Part shown: positions 35,101-47,081 of the stretch, piece after piece | Numbering within the stretch: position 1 is the stretch's first letter | Layout: every line of letters starts with the position of its first letter | Source of the DNA: Membranipora membranacea | Lineage: Eukaryota; Bryozoa; Gymnolaemata; Cheilostomatida; Membraniporidae | Length of the DNA stretch: 60,000 nt | Direction: 5' to 3' | Assembly (NCBI GenBank): GCA_914767715.1 | Contig: OU612073.1 | Span: forward strand, 6,822,001 to 6,882,000 | Made by a program: the position numbers and the translations under genes | The notes under the pieces: generated by a model | What the model saw: the letters and a program-made list of their open reading frames with translations, nothing else | What the model was told of the DNA's origin: nothing | The model's database searches: none

Positions 35101-38100
35101 CACATACCTCTAAGTACATTTTCGTGACATTGGTGAGAAGACAGTTGAGTACTCCTGTTGCAAAGCCACTGAGTGATTCGATTTCACATCTGCCGTAACC
35201 CTGGAACTTTGACTGAATGTCTATCCCTGACCTCTCCACAAAGTTTATCAGCTCATCATAGCTTATCTGTTGTGACACATTTCAAAACATGTTAGACATC
35301 ACAACGCATAAAAGTACATGATAATAACAGTTTTAGGACCCAAGTTCAACGTTTATCGGACGAGTCAGACATAAACTGTTTCCTTTTGGGCATCTGGACA
35401 TTAAGACCAACAACATTTGAAAGGGGAGGATCAATTTCAAACGGGTACTCAATGTGTAATGATGTACAGTAACTATTACATCACCCACTTGAAGTTTTGA
35501 CCAATCAACTTTAGCTTGATGAACAACCCTCCTACTAAACAAAATGTCAGCGGGGAAACCCACTCACATATCCACTATCGTCCTTGTCAAGGTCATCAAA
35601 TATGGTGTCAAGGTTAGCGGCAGCACCGAAAAGAATCTCAACGTGGGTGTAGGTGAATAAATCGTCTGGTATTCCAAGCGAGTGCTCTGATGATTGTGTG
35701 TGACACATGGAGTTATCCTAAAAGAAGTACAAAGTCTGAAATTTTACAATCTCAGTGGACCTCAGACAAAGGCATGTGGTTTTTGGGAGTAAGTGTCATT
35801 TCATTATATCTGATAATGTGATGCCACTAGCTCGCATTGCAGCCATCTGAGCTGTTAGACTAGTTTTTGCAAAATAACCTTATATCCAGCGGCTTATAAT
35901 GATGTCTTGCACCTCCATTGGCACCAATTGAAATGACCAGCTTTGTAACTCAAGACGGCAGCAAGCATATCATGAACATTACATATTTAGAGCAAGGATC
36001 GTCCTGAAAGCTCAATTTTTCTTTAGCTTCTAGAAAGAGGGCCAAAGAAGTAATGGCAGCAGATTTCTGACAGGTCATTGTCTTAAAGGCACATAGCATT
36101 ATTACCACTTTGTTCTTTATTGCCCTGTATCAATGTACGCTAACCACAACCCTGGCATAAGTTGCTAGCGATATGAAATGGTATAGTGGTTGGTTTACAT
36201 CACTGACCAGTGCTTGTTGGAGAGTTTGCTTGAGCTCCATTTTATCTATGACATCATCAGCTGCCATGTCAGTTCCATTCACTCGGTTTAAAGCCTGTTA
36301 TAATAGAGCTAAGCATTCACGGAGTGATACACAGTTGAATTATTCTCTAAAAATTGAATTCTTTGCAAAGACTAAATAATTGAGAATCTTGCTTCGCATT
36401 ATGTTAACTGGACCTTATTAGAACTTATGTGTATATCTTTTTTCTCATCAGCTCTGAATTGAAATTAAAAGATGTGGAACTAAACACCTTCAATGTTTAT
36501 CTGAAAAGAGCTGCCTCTCCGCCTTTTGAAATATTACATTATGTGACAACACAGCATAAGGTTTCTAGGAAGACGGAAATCTATGAAATAATATCAACTT
36601 ATTTGTAGCATAAAGATCAAACATTTGGCTAGGTTAATATCATGCCTTGTTCACCGTAAAGAGTGAAAATGTAAAGTTTTCTCACACCAAATCGTTCAGA
36701 TCTATGATCAATTCAGATGCAGTTCAATTCCCATCAGAAGCAACAGCGGGTTATTATATACTGAAAACTATCCATGTGCAAAACCTTATGTGTGAAGAAA
36801 ACAAAACAAGCAAGGCCTGCTTCACTGGGTTATTCTTCGGTGTCAAATATTTTTCGGTGTAGGTTAAGTTGTCAGGAGTTGTCCATCTCTTCATAAAAGT
36901 GGCACAACTTCTATTCTTCACATAATATTCAAACAATAGCTTAGATAGACAGGTGAAGCAGAAAGCTATGTTAGAAGAAGTCATGTTTGATCGAGATTCT
37001 GCTGAATCTAGATCTAGCTAATGTTCAGGAAAACATAAAAGAAGCCAAGTTGAACATAAAAGAAAAAAGCGTGACACGAATTGTTACCTTATTTTTGTTC
37101 ACTCTTCCTGCCAGCTAAAGAGTAACATAAATTACAGTTTTATAATGGTTAATTAGGCATCAAATATGTGACTAAGAAATCGTTAGACAAGCATTTCCTG
37201 ACAGTTGCAGATGTTTATACACAAGCTTTGTCCCGCATACTTGTTTGTTTTATTCCAATCTTGTCGTCATACAAGCAATGGTTTTCAAAGGAATAACAAT
37301 GGCTGAAAATTGATGTGGATTAAAAAGGCCTTTCATATTCCGATATTTACCTCCAGAAATTTACCCAGAGCCCCCATGTATATTCTGTGTTCATCGACTG
37401 CCTTCTCCTTATTCTCCATCGCATGAGCTTTGGCTCTACAAAAAATTAATTTCAACGCTTATATGTATCTGTAAATATCACCTTGTAAGCACTCGAAAAT
37501 ATTTTCTAATCGATAATGGATTAAATTATAATGAATACATAGCCATTTCATAGACTACATGCACTAGGGTCCATTTGATTGTATACCATTGGCAATACTC
37601 TGACTCTTTCATGGGGAAGGTCTGGTGAGCCAGATACAGGCTCGACAAGTAAATAAAATTTTAATAACATTATACAATACGATAAAATAAAATAAAATAT
37701 AATATGATACAATAAAATTTGACATGATCTAATATAACATTATATATTATAAAATAATGACATTTAATTCAATTTAATATAATTATTTGAAATGAAACTA
37801 CCTGTAAAGAGCAGAATGCTCCGGCCTCTGCCCTTCTGTAACTGCAGTGCCAACTCTCTCATCTAGCTTAGCTTGCATCAGATCTTGTTCCAAAGATGAA
37901 TACTGCATGAGAAATTAAAAGTCATCCATATAGGAAATAACAAAAGATTACTCAGAACAGATATTCGCCAGCGTCTCATCATAGTTCATTGGGGGCTATC
38001 GGACAGGGGGCAAGAGTCTGGAGGAATATAGTATCCTGGGTTCGGTGATTGTGTAGTTGTGATGTGTAAAAAGGAGGCTCTTTGGCACAGCATGCACATA

Positions 38101-41100
38101 GGAGGTGAGGAGCAAAGTTTGAAGAAGTAAAATGTCGACAATGCAAGGTTTTAAGGACTTTGCGCATTTATTGCATGAAAGCTTTGTTACCTAAAACTCC
38201 AAAACTGTGGGAAAAACAACATGTTAAGTATTCATGTTGAAGAAATACTGTTGCGCTAGTTTTTTGTTTTTAGCTGAGATAGTAACTCAAATATACTAAT
38301 GCAGGAGACTTTGGTTATTTGTTCAAACTATCAAACATTATAAATTTTATTTTATTTATTTTATTTTATAAGATTTTATAAGGAACGAGGCATGGAACAA
38401 AAGCTCACTTGGACTAGGAAATAACGCTAATGTGAACGATTGGTTTCTCGATACAAGCTAGCCTGTTTTGACAAGCTTGTAGGCCATCTCTTCATCAACA
38501 AGGGCCATGACAGTGATAAATACACTTACCACCAAAAAGCCCAAGGTTTCGGTGTTGAATTTTCCAAATCTTTCCTTCTTGTCCAAAAATTTGGTGAGGT
38601 CGTCGAGTGGCTGAATTTTATTCAGAAATGAGTTTTCTTTCTTCATTGACAACCACCAGCCTTAATCATGAAACAAGTGTTACATTATATGTTAAAGTTG
38701 TCTATCCTCTGAATAGCAGAGGATAATTCGTCTTGTGAATTGGTGTGTTTAAGGTAATGTCAAAGACCGATCCGAATATCAACATATCATATACTGTTGG
38801 AAAGCTGCCGAGCTACTGAAAATGAATACCCGAACAAAAATTTGATTCGATGAAGTTGTATCATTTTAGGGAGGAAATGAGGCAGAAAACGCTGTTTTTG
38901 TCAATGCAGGTGGAGGAGTGAAATTAATTGCAAGAAATTTCAAAATAGGTGGAACGTATACTTAGAGATTGTGTTCATCGTATAATTTGATTTTCTTTAA
39001 TACATGACTAGTCTAGATTGATTTTTTACGTCACGCCATACAGTGAATTTTTTTATGAAGCCGTGAAAATATGTGTAATTTCAATCATTAATTCAGAACA
39101 GATCATAGGCTCGAAACAAAATTAATTATGATTTGCTCTTAGAAGTACGCTTCAACTGTCATACACATTGACCTTCAACAAATTAACTTGCATATTGCGA
39201 TGGCAGTAGACTTTCGAATACAGCTAATATTATCGCCACTTTTACATAACGTCAAACATGCTGTCCAAATGACCATTATTGTGGCAATACAAAGTCTTTT
39301 TGAAAGTTCTCACATACGAAGCCGCTTTCATTAACCATGGTGCAAACAGGAAATGCCAATGTTTCATTGCATCTTCATTTTTCTCGAATTTTACACAAAA
39401 GAATGCCCAAAAACAGCTACTTTTTGGGTATTTTGAGGTGTTTTGGGGGACTTTTGAGGTGTTTTTTGACATTCTTTTGCGTTAAATTCGAGAAAAATGA
39501 AGATGCAGTGAAACATTCTGTTGGCATTTCCTGTTTGCACCATGGTTAATAAAAGCGGCATCGTATGTGAGAACTTTCAAAAAGACTTTGTATTGCCACA
39601 ATAATGGTCATTTGGACAGCATTTTTGACGTTATGCAAAAGTGGCGAAAATATTAGCTGTATTCGAGAGTCTACTGTCATCGCAATATGCAAGTTAATTT
39701 GTTGAAAGTCAATGTGTATGACATTTGAAGCATACTCTAAGAGAAAATCATATTTTATTTTGTTTCGAGTCTATGATCTGTTCTGAATTGATTATTGAAA
39801 TTTCACATATTTTCACGGCTTCACAAAAAAAGTTCACTGTACGGCGTAACGTAAAAAATCAATTTAGACTAGTCATGTATCAAAGAAAATCAAATTTTAC
39901 GATGAACGCAATCTCTAAGTATACATTCCACATATTTTGAAATATCTTGCAATTAATTTGACTCCGCCATCTGCATTGACAAAAACAGCGTTTTCTGCCT
40001 CATTTCCTCCCTTAAATGACACAATGTCATCGAATCAAATTTTTGTTCAGGTATTCATTTTCAGTAGCTCGGCAGCTTTCCAACAGTATATGATATGTTG
40101 ATATTCGGATGGGTCTTTGACATTACCTTAATACCAAGGCCAGCTTGATCACTCCCTGTTACTAGACTTTTGCTTGGTTTGGAAAAGAGATCAGATTTTG
40201 ATTTGGTGAAGACTTTTTAAACAGAAAAGATTTGATAAAACTGCAAAAATTGTACAAAACAGACCTCAAACTGTTGACAGACTGTACACAAATTAGAAAC
40301 AGTTTAACTCAACTCACCATCAAAGGCATGGATTGGATAATTGCAGAGTAGCCCACCGTCAATATAAACATCGGTTTGACCCTGACCGTTCTTTACCTTG
40401 ACAGGCTGGAATACACCTGTGCATAAGTGACAGGTATAAATTGTTGAATATGGTGATACAAATCACATCACAATACATTGTTGAAATAGCAAAAAACCTG
40501 GGAGAAATTTCAACTCGTGTCATTGGATTACGCAAGATAAATCAGTTGCATTTTATATATTATATACAGCCGTATGTTTTTTTGCTACGGTGCTAATATC
40601 TCAGGCCTGTTATTCTAGGAGAGGCAGCAAGGAGGCACTGCATCCCCTAGAATTCTGACACATTGGAGGCTGAGGCTTTGCCCCAGAATCCACAGAAAGA
40701 CCTTATAGCACCCTACAATTTTACCTCCCCTCCCCTCCCTATCATTTTCCCTAAACTACAGCTCTACTACATTCTGCTTGCAGGATAGCCTTGTGACATA
40801 GTCTATCTCTGCAGCACAGCAGTGGTGGCGCTGCCTTCCATCAAGAAAGGCAACTCCCAGGGTTCAAGGTTATGAGATATCAAAACCAGTGTTCCATTAA
40901 GGCCCAAATATTTCCAAATTATGGGTTTCCATTGTTTTCCCAATTTTGATACTCAGACTAGGTGAATTAGTTCAAGCCCTATGCTACAGAGATGAACGTA
41001 CGCCTCAACAGTTCGTACATGCGCAGACTGGCTCTACTTTGCTTGTAATGCCAAAATTCAGGACTTAGTTTGTTTGGCTTAGCGATTGATTAAGTTCAGT

Positions 41101-43855
41101 AAGCTGGAATATAATTATCAATTTGGTTGTAGGCATGAAAATCAACTATCATAATCCCGAGGATTTAATTCATCAACAGTACCATATTCCAATATAAATA
41201 TAATAATGCTGACTTTTATTTGCCTAAAACATATTAAACACTGAGCTCTAATTTTGAAAGCATTAGGATACCAGCAACGAAATAAGACTGGGCATTATAA
41301 AGGTCAATGATGTAAAATGTTATATATATAACTAAAATTCAATTTTGAAAAGTTCTCTGGTAAATTTTGCACTAAAAATTGCTTTACCAAAAATGTCTAA
41401 CCATGATAAATCAGAATCGAATGTTATGGTATTATTGTGTTGTTTTTAAAAAAAAAGGACAATTTATTTTTTCGAAATCATTTTTGAAATTCCCCCTTGA
41501 AATTTTAAAAAATTTAACCTACCTGGGATTGACAGCGACATCCTGACAGCGAGTCTGACGGACATATTTGGAGTTGTTTTAGGATGGAAGTATTCTACGG
41601 CCAGCAAATTGACATTGACGGCGGTTATACACAACTCCTTACCAGTAACTTGAAACAACTAAAAGTTGCAGAAAAACAAAAATGAATACATCGGATATAC
41701 TTGAAATTTTGCTGTTCAACAAAATATGGTCATGATCAGAGCCACCCATTTCCGTTGCCACTCTATTCCAGTGCCACCCCTAGTGCCTTAGTGTTGATAC
41801 CGGAGGGGGGGGGGGGGGTTTAGAATGGGGTATAAGTGATGTGTGCGATTTCTGTCAAAATTTCATCTAATTTAGCAATTTTTTCCCCTCCCTACACCCA
41901 GCATAAAAGGAAGAGGTGAGAAAATAAATGCTGAGATGAGAAAATGAATGCTGAGATGAAAGTAGTATTATTCTGTTGCAATCGCAATTATTCGTCAAAC
42001 AATCCACCTACTTACCTGTTTGAAAGTAATATCAGGATCTCCCACCTTTCGCGCGATTAGTTCACCAAAGGTTGATAAGAATCTTTCTCCGGGGTTCCAT
42101 CCAAAGTTTCCTATCAGATTAGGAAGAAAGCTGCATTTCCCACAGCTGTGATCTGTCAAAAAAATTGGTAAAAATTCGGTAAGTTCATCTGGATTGAATC
42201 TTTGGTTTTGCCATTGTATAACAAAGGATACATACCAGTCATGACTAGAACGTGATATAAAACATGTTTCGACTCATAAGTGGTGTTTTATACTCAATTT
42301 TTAATATAATGATTCAAAATATGGTTTAGAGGTGAAGGAACTGGCTTTGATCAGTATATAAAGTTTCGAGAAAATCCAAGAAGCTTCATGAAGTTATAAA
42401 TGCAAACCTAGCAGAACTTCGTCAAGATTCATTTCAAGTATTTCTTCTAGCTCATCTGCGTTATATCCGACAGCGACTAAGGCAGAGCAGATCGCACCAG
42501 CGCTGGCACCTGCTAGTCTCTTGGGCTTCAAACCGATCTCTTCTAATACCTGAAATGAGTCATATCACTTATTTATCTTTGCCTGAATATATTATATATA
42601 TATTATATTAGCGACAGCGATGTCCAAATATCATGGCCGGATTAGATTAAGGTTATGATTTGGATTGACTTTCAGTATGATCTCTCGTTTTTCAGTTCTT
42701 TGTGTCGGTCTGGACAGCACACCTTACAAAATTCTCAAAATGAATATACTGAGGACGGTGTGTTTCTGAATTATCCCATAGTACTGGTACATATAGGCTC
42801 AGCGTTTAAGATACAGCTGAAAGCTGAGCTTGCATTCCTTTGGCCAAATTGTCAACGATACACTTTTTTTGTGAGTATCAGAGTTAAAAGCCTAGCCTAA
42901 AAGCTATTCAAAGAACTATTAAAATCAGAATGTTTGCACCAACAGGGCACAAGACATCAATAATGTTGCATGTAAATGTATTATTTGCCTATACAGAATT
43001 GAATTTCTATGTTATACAAACATGACACTTGTATGCTAGTGCTGCCTTTGTTGTCAAAGCTTCTCAATAACAAATATTACAAAGCGAAAACTCTTTTTAC
43101 AGATTGGTGTTTTGGCTGCTGTAATGTTAGTCAAGCATGAGTCAAGTATTTGAAGCTGGTAGTTTTTCCAGTAATTTTGTTTATGATTTACAAGATCAAT
43201 TTTGTATCATCATATTTTCGATCTCCTTCCAAACCCTTACATTCAGGATTTAGAGATACTGGTAAATTACAATCACTCATTTATGATGAACATAACCCCT
43301 GAGAAGTTACCCAAGAACAGCAAGTCATTACTGCTAGGAGGCCTTTATCAATCAGGAGTTCGAGACACTGTTAATCGACAGTGACTCATTTATGATGAAC
43401 AAATAGCCCCTTTAGAGTTTGCTACAGCGTCTAAAAACAGCTATTCGTCACTGTTTTGGGCCACTTACCTTGAGACAACCGATGTAGACTTGTCCTTTTG
43501 CACCACCTCCTTCGAATACCAGATTCTCAAAGGGGAACTCGTAATCCTGATAACGAATGTTAAGTATAGTTTCTGTCACTCTTTTGTGGTCGTCTAGCGA
43601 TTCATAATAAGCTTCTCTGCCTTGTCGCGACATCCTAGCAGGGCTGCCCGGAATTTCCTGTGGGTAGCCCTTTCGTCTCATCCTCACCGCCTGTTTAGGA
43701 TCTGGTGTTACCGCTAACCTTTGGGGTACTCCATCAGTTGTGTCATTTGAATACTTAACTGGCTGAGTTTCAGGAGGTGTGTTCAAAGTCGGTGTTACTT
43801 TGTTCACATTTTGATTAGTCTTCTCATCGGTGGCGGCAGACTGTGAACTCCCCAT
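32181..43855 (-). CDS. Patatin-like phospholipase with an internal EF-hand
   Basis: Sixteen exons in transcript order: 43469-43855, 42408-42549, 42016-42152, 41523-41658, 40318-40416, 38530-38660, 37802-37902, 37351-37435, 37088-37114, 36208-36294, 35568-35717, 35108-35266, 34614-34709, 34140-34347, 33074-33106, 32181-32242. All phases agree; the total is 2040 nt (679 aa). The patatin features are the oxyanion loop GGGAKG (116-121), the nucleophile elbow GASAG with Ser145, and the dyad DGG with Asp287, so hydrolysis of lipid acyl esters is expected. A late patatin-type segment (ERTVGIN...GTTDF, from about 548) is separated from DGG by some 260 residues that are partly helical and charged and contain a canonical EF-hand loop, DKDDSGYISYDE (488-499), implying calcium binding. 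The N-terminus MGSSQS fits the N-myristoylation consensus. The C-terminus is a Pro/Ser-rich tail. The 27-bp exon at 37088 is the least certain. Confidence 0.88.
38753..40127. mobile_element. 1.4 kb foldback element with TTAA target duplication
   Basis: A left arm (38753-39405) and right arm (39470-40127) of about 655 bp are near-perfect inverted copies around a 64-bp loop. The ends are GGTAATGTCAAAGAC and its complement. TTAA flanks both sides (38749-38752 and 40128-40131), the target preferred by piggyBac-type transposases. No transposase frame is present, so it would be non-autonomous. It lies in the intron between phospholipase exons 40318-40416 and 38530-38660. Transcripts could form a very long hairpin. 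Confidence 0.88.
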
Positions 43856-46800
43856 TGTATATCAAGGCAGATGTGTTTCAGTCAGCTTAGGTCAGATAAT
43901 CATTGACTTCTAAAGAGAAATTTTCAGATATGACCGAAAAGGCAGCAACTTTCTTCACAAATGCAGCTGTAAAATAAAGCATCGATTACCAATAAGAAAA
44001 AATGTGAAAGGAAATCGCAGTTATGCTGTAAAGTCATTTTATATGTCAAGCTCAAAAACATAAAAGGGCATTGTACAGCTATTGATTTGGTCTTAGAATA
44101 ACTCATTCAAAAATAGCCTATTATGCATTTCACATATGAGTGAGCGTGTTTGCTGCCTTGCTTAGGGTTAATTGCACACAAAAAGTTTGGCAGAAAAAAA
44201 TATAGACTCAATAATAAACATTCATAACTGAGTCTAAGGTAAAAACTTAGGGAGCAGGGGTACTTTTTTGGTAGCATGTTTCACTGCCCAGTCATGTGAC
44301 TGGAAATGACAACTCATACTGGCATATAGGATGAGCCTGAACAGTTTGACATGCTACAAAGACTGTTAATTGTTGCTGTTGATCATACAATAAGTGAAAC
44401 ATCGCATTTTGAAAAAAATCACTATCCACCATTCACTTCCAATCAATACACTTGGGTCTCCAGTCAAGAAACTCAAGAAACTCAATTAAATCCATGAGAT
44501 TTGGATTAAATAGTAGCAAGCATATGGGTTACATTCTAATAGGCCCTTATTAGCAGCTTTCAAGGATTTAAATCGTGTAACCAATCATAATCTGATGCAC
44601 GAGAATATTGAAGTTAAAAAAATGTATTTATTTTTCATTTTATCATTTATAAACAATTTAAATAAATTAAAGCCTTTGCATGGTGAAAGTTTTTGTGATG
44701 TAAGAAAATGGGGATAAAAAATACTCACATTTTGAGAAATTATATAAGCAGTCACTGAAGTAAGGGGATTGCAGTACTGGAATCATTAGGAGCGAACCGA
44801 ATTCTTAAAATGAATATATTTATGTTATGTTACAAAGGACATCTGACCTTGACAGCAGTGTCCTATATTACTTCCTCTGACCTCTGTCTCGAACATTCAC
44901 TGGAACTAGATTCAGTGTGAGTTTGCTACCTCTGATCACGGGGCGAACAACAAACGCCCGTGTGGATCGAACAGAATTTGGAGTAGAAGATCGGTCTTAT
45001 GTTTGGAATGCTACTAATTTAATATTGTAAACCAACAAATATTCCATTGGCAATAGCTGACTTACCAGATTAAGTGGCATGCTGTCAATTAGTCACACTT
45101 ATATCCAATTTAGTTTACCAACAGTGCTCAATGTTTAATGTTTATTGTAAATTACAACAATAAAGCGATAATTTATAATGATTATGGTTAGAGTGCCTTG
45201 GTCAGCATTGTGAGTAATGTAACCCACAGTTACGAGGCAATTAACCAATCACAGCACTGATTGGGTCAATTATAAATAACAAACTATCACCTGTGCTGTA
45301 GCGGAGCAGGCAACTCCTGGAATTTGTGTGTTTTTCTGTAACTGCATAAGGGAATAGTTTCACCTGAGCAAATGGATAAACGCCTTATTTACAGGGGATT
45401 GGAAAATAAACAACTAAATTGGTTTTGAAATCATAATTGAATTTTTACATTTTCTGCAGCACACATCAGTGTCTCTCTACACGGCTATATACATGGTATT
45501 TGTATCCCTATGTTCATTACTCAGTCATTTGATGGTATGTTTTTTGCCTAGATGAAAACTGATCTCATTAATACAGTTTGAACCTGAGCTTGTACCCTGA
45601 AAGGTTTTTGGTGGAGGAGATCCCATTGAGTTACAGGCGTACTACAAATGAATTGACAAAAATTTTAAAAAGGTGGTCTTTCCACTTGATAATAATCATT
45701 ATTTTCCTCTGTGTCATCATTTGTTTGATTGTCTTCAGTCTTCCAACATGAAAGGACGGCCCCTTTTTCCTTTCTGATAGTTCAGTTAGAATTATGTTTG
45801 TACCAGCTATATAAGCCTGAACCAAAGCCAGCCCGCACTGTGCTCTTACTAAAGATTCATTGAGTGAGTACTGCCTGTCAAATAATAGTATAGGTAATAG
45901 GTAGGTGCAGTGTTACAAATGCTGTTTAGTAAGAAACAGAAGATTGGGCTGCCCCTAAAGAGAGAAGCAAGTGTTGCCCTAAATCCTCATACTGAGAATG
46001 TGATACATCCTAGAAAACTAGAATGCATCCTAGGGGTGAGGCCATAGAAGACCTCCTGAACAGGGGTGTGCAGCAAGCTGCCAAAACCGAACTGGCACTA
46101 ATCGGCCATTGGCAGTGAGTGACACTTTGATCTTAGCCAATAGGCCGAGAAGCGATCGGTTGTTGTCATAAGACGGTAGAGGACAACTCTGTTCAGGTCA
46201 TCTTTATTATTTGATAGATCTTGAACCAGGGAGGGTGGGAGACGCTCCCTGCTTGAACCACAGTTTATTAAATAGGTGCTCAATTACATTTAGTTACGCC
46301 TGTTCCTCTGAATCAAGAAAACAAACACCATTATCTTCGATAGCATATATATATAATCAATACTCTTAGTGGTTTGTCATGCAACTATTCAAACCTACCA
46401 CAATATCTTTCTGCAATACTTTCTGGACAGCATTTATTTCTATATGACAGTGAGCTGCCGCATGCCTTGTATGTAAATAAAGTCAAATACTTAGCGATCA
46501 AAATTCTTTTTATTTAATGAGCTGCAGTCAGATTAAAATCATATGCAATATGCTGATTTTTCTTACTTTCATAGGGATCTCTAGGGCAAAAATTAATTGG
46601 TCTACTCTTCAACATTGTAGATGAAAACTAAAAGCAGTTTCGTAGGGTGGAAAAATAATCCTGTCTTTTTCTGGGTTGATTTTACTGTTTTATCCAACTG
46701 CATTTGGTTGATTTTTGGCTTAAAAAGTTTAAATTATGGCCACATTTATTTGAATGAAGTAAGTGAAAATACTATCTGCTCAGAAGGGATCTTTTAGGTG

Positions 46801-47081
46801 TTTGATTTGGCAGGGAATTTGACTGAGAAACCATTAGCCAGCTTACATTGTATTTGAGTCAGCGTTCAGTACCACTGTAATTATCTCTAAATCTCTTGTC
46901 AAAGATATACTGGATTGTAAAAAAAAATGGTATAAAGTGTTAAATGATCAAAAATTATTGTGGGCAGGCTAGATTTACATATTACATTGAATCCTCAGGA
47001 TAAGCGCTTGCTTTTCTAACGAAGACACATTTTCAGCTCTATTTACACTCATTTGACATGTGCCAAGTTGTCAGTCATAAA
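43856..47081. other. Intergenic region with divergent promoters
   Basis: This lies between the phospholipase start (minus) and the first transporter copy (plus). Apart from the U2-like fragment at 46122-46156 I found no gene. Non-coding first exons of either neighbour may lie here. No tRNA or rRNA was seen. Confidence 0.5.
46101..46156 (-). pseudogene. U2 snRNA-derived 5' fragment with snapback tail
   Basis: Read on the minus strand from 46156, the first 35 nt match the conserved 5' end of U2 snRNA (ATCGCTTCTCGGCCTATTGG, then CTAAGATCA), with one substitution and one extra A compared with the vertebrate sequence as I recall it. Similarity stops near 46122, before the branch-site recognition region, so it cannot be a functional U2 gene. 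The following sequence, GCCAATGGCCGAT (46113-46101), is complementary to the start of the fragment and would fold back on it. Truncated copies of this kind are typical of retro-inserted snRNA pseudogenes. Confidence 0.65.

Noticed and set aside
39242-39549. Several short frames on both strands at the centre of the palindrome
   Set aside because: Mirror-image frames produced by the inverted arms of the foldback element; no transposase motif.
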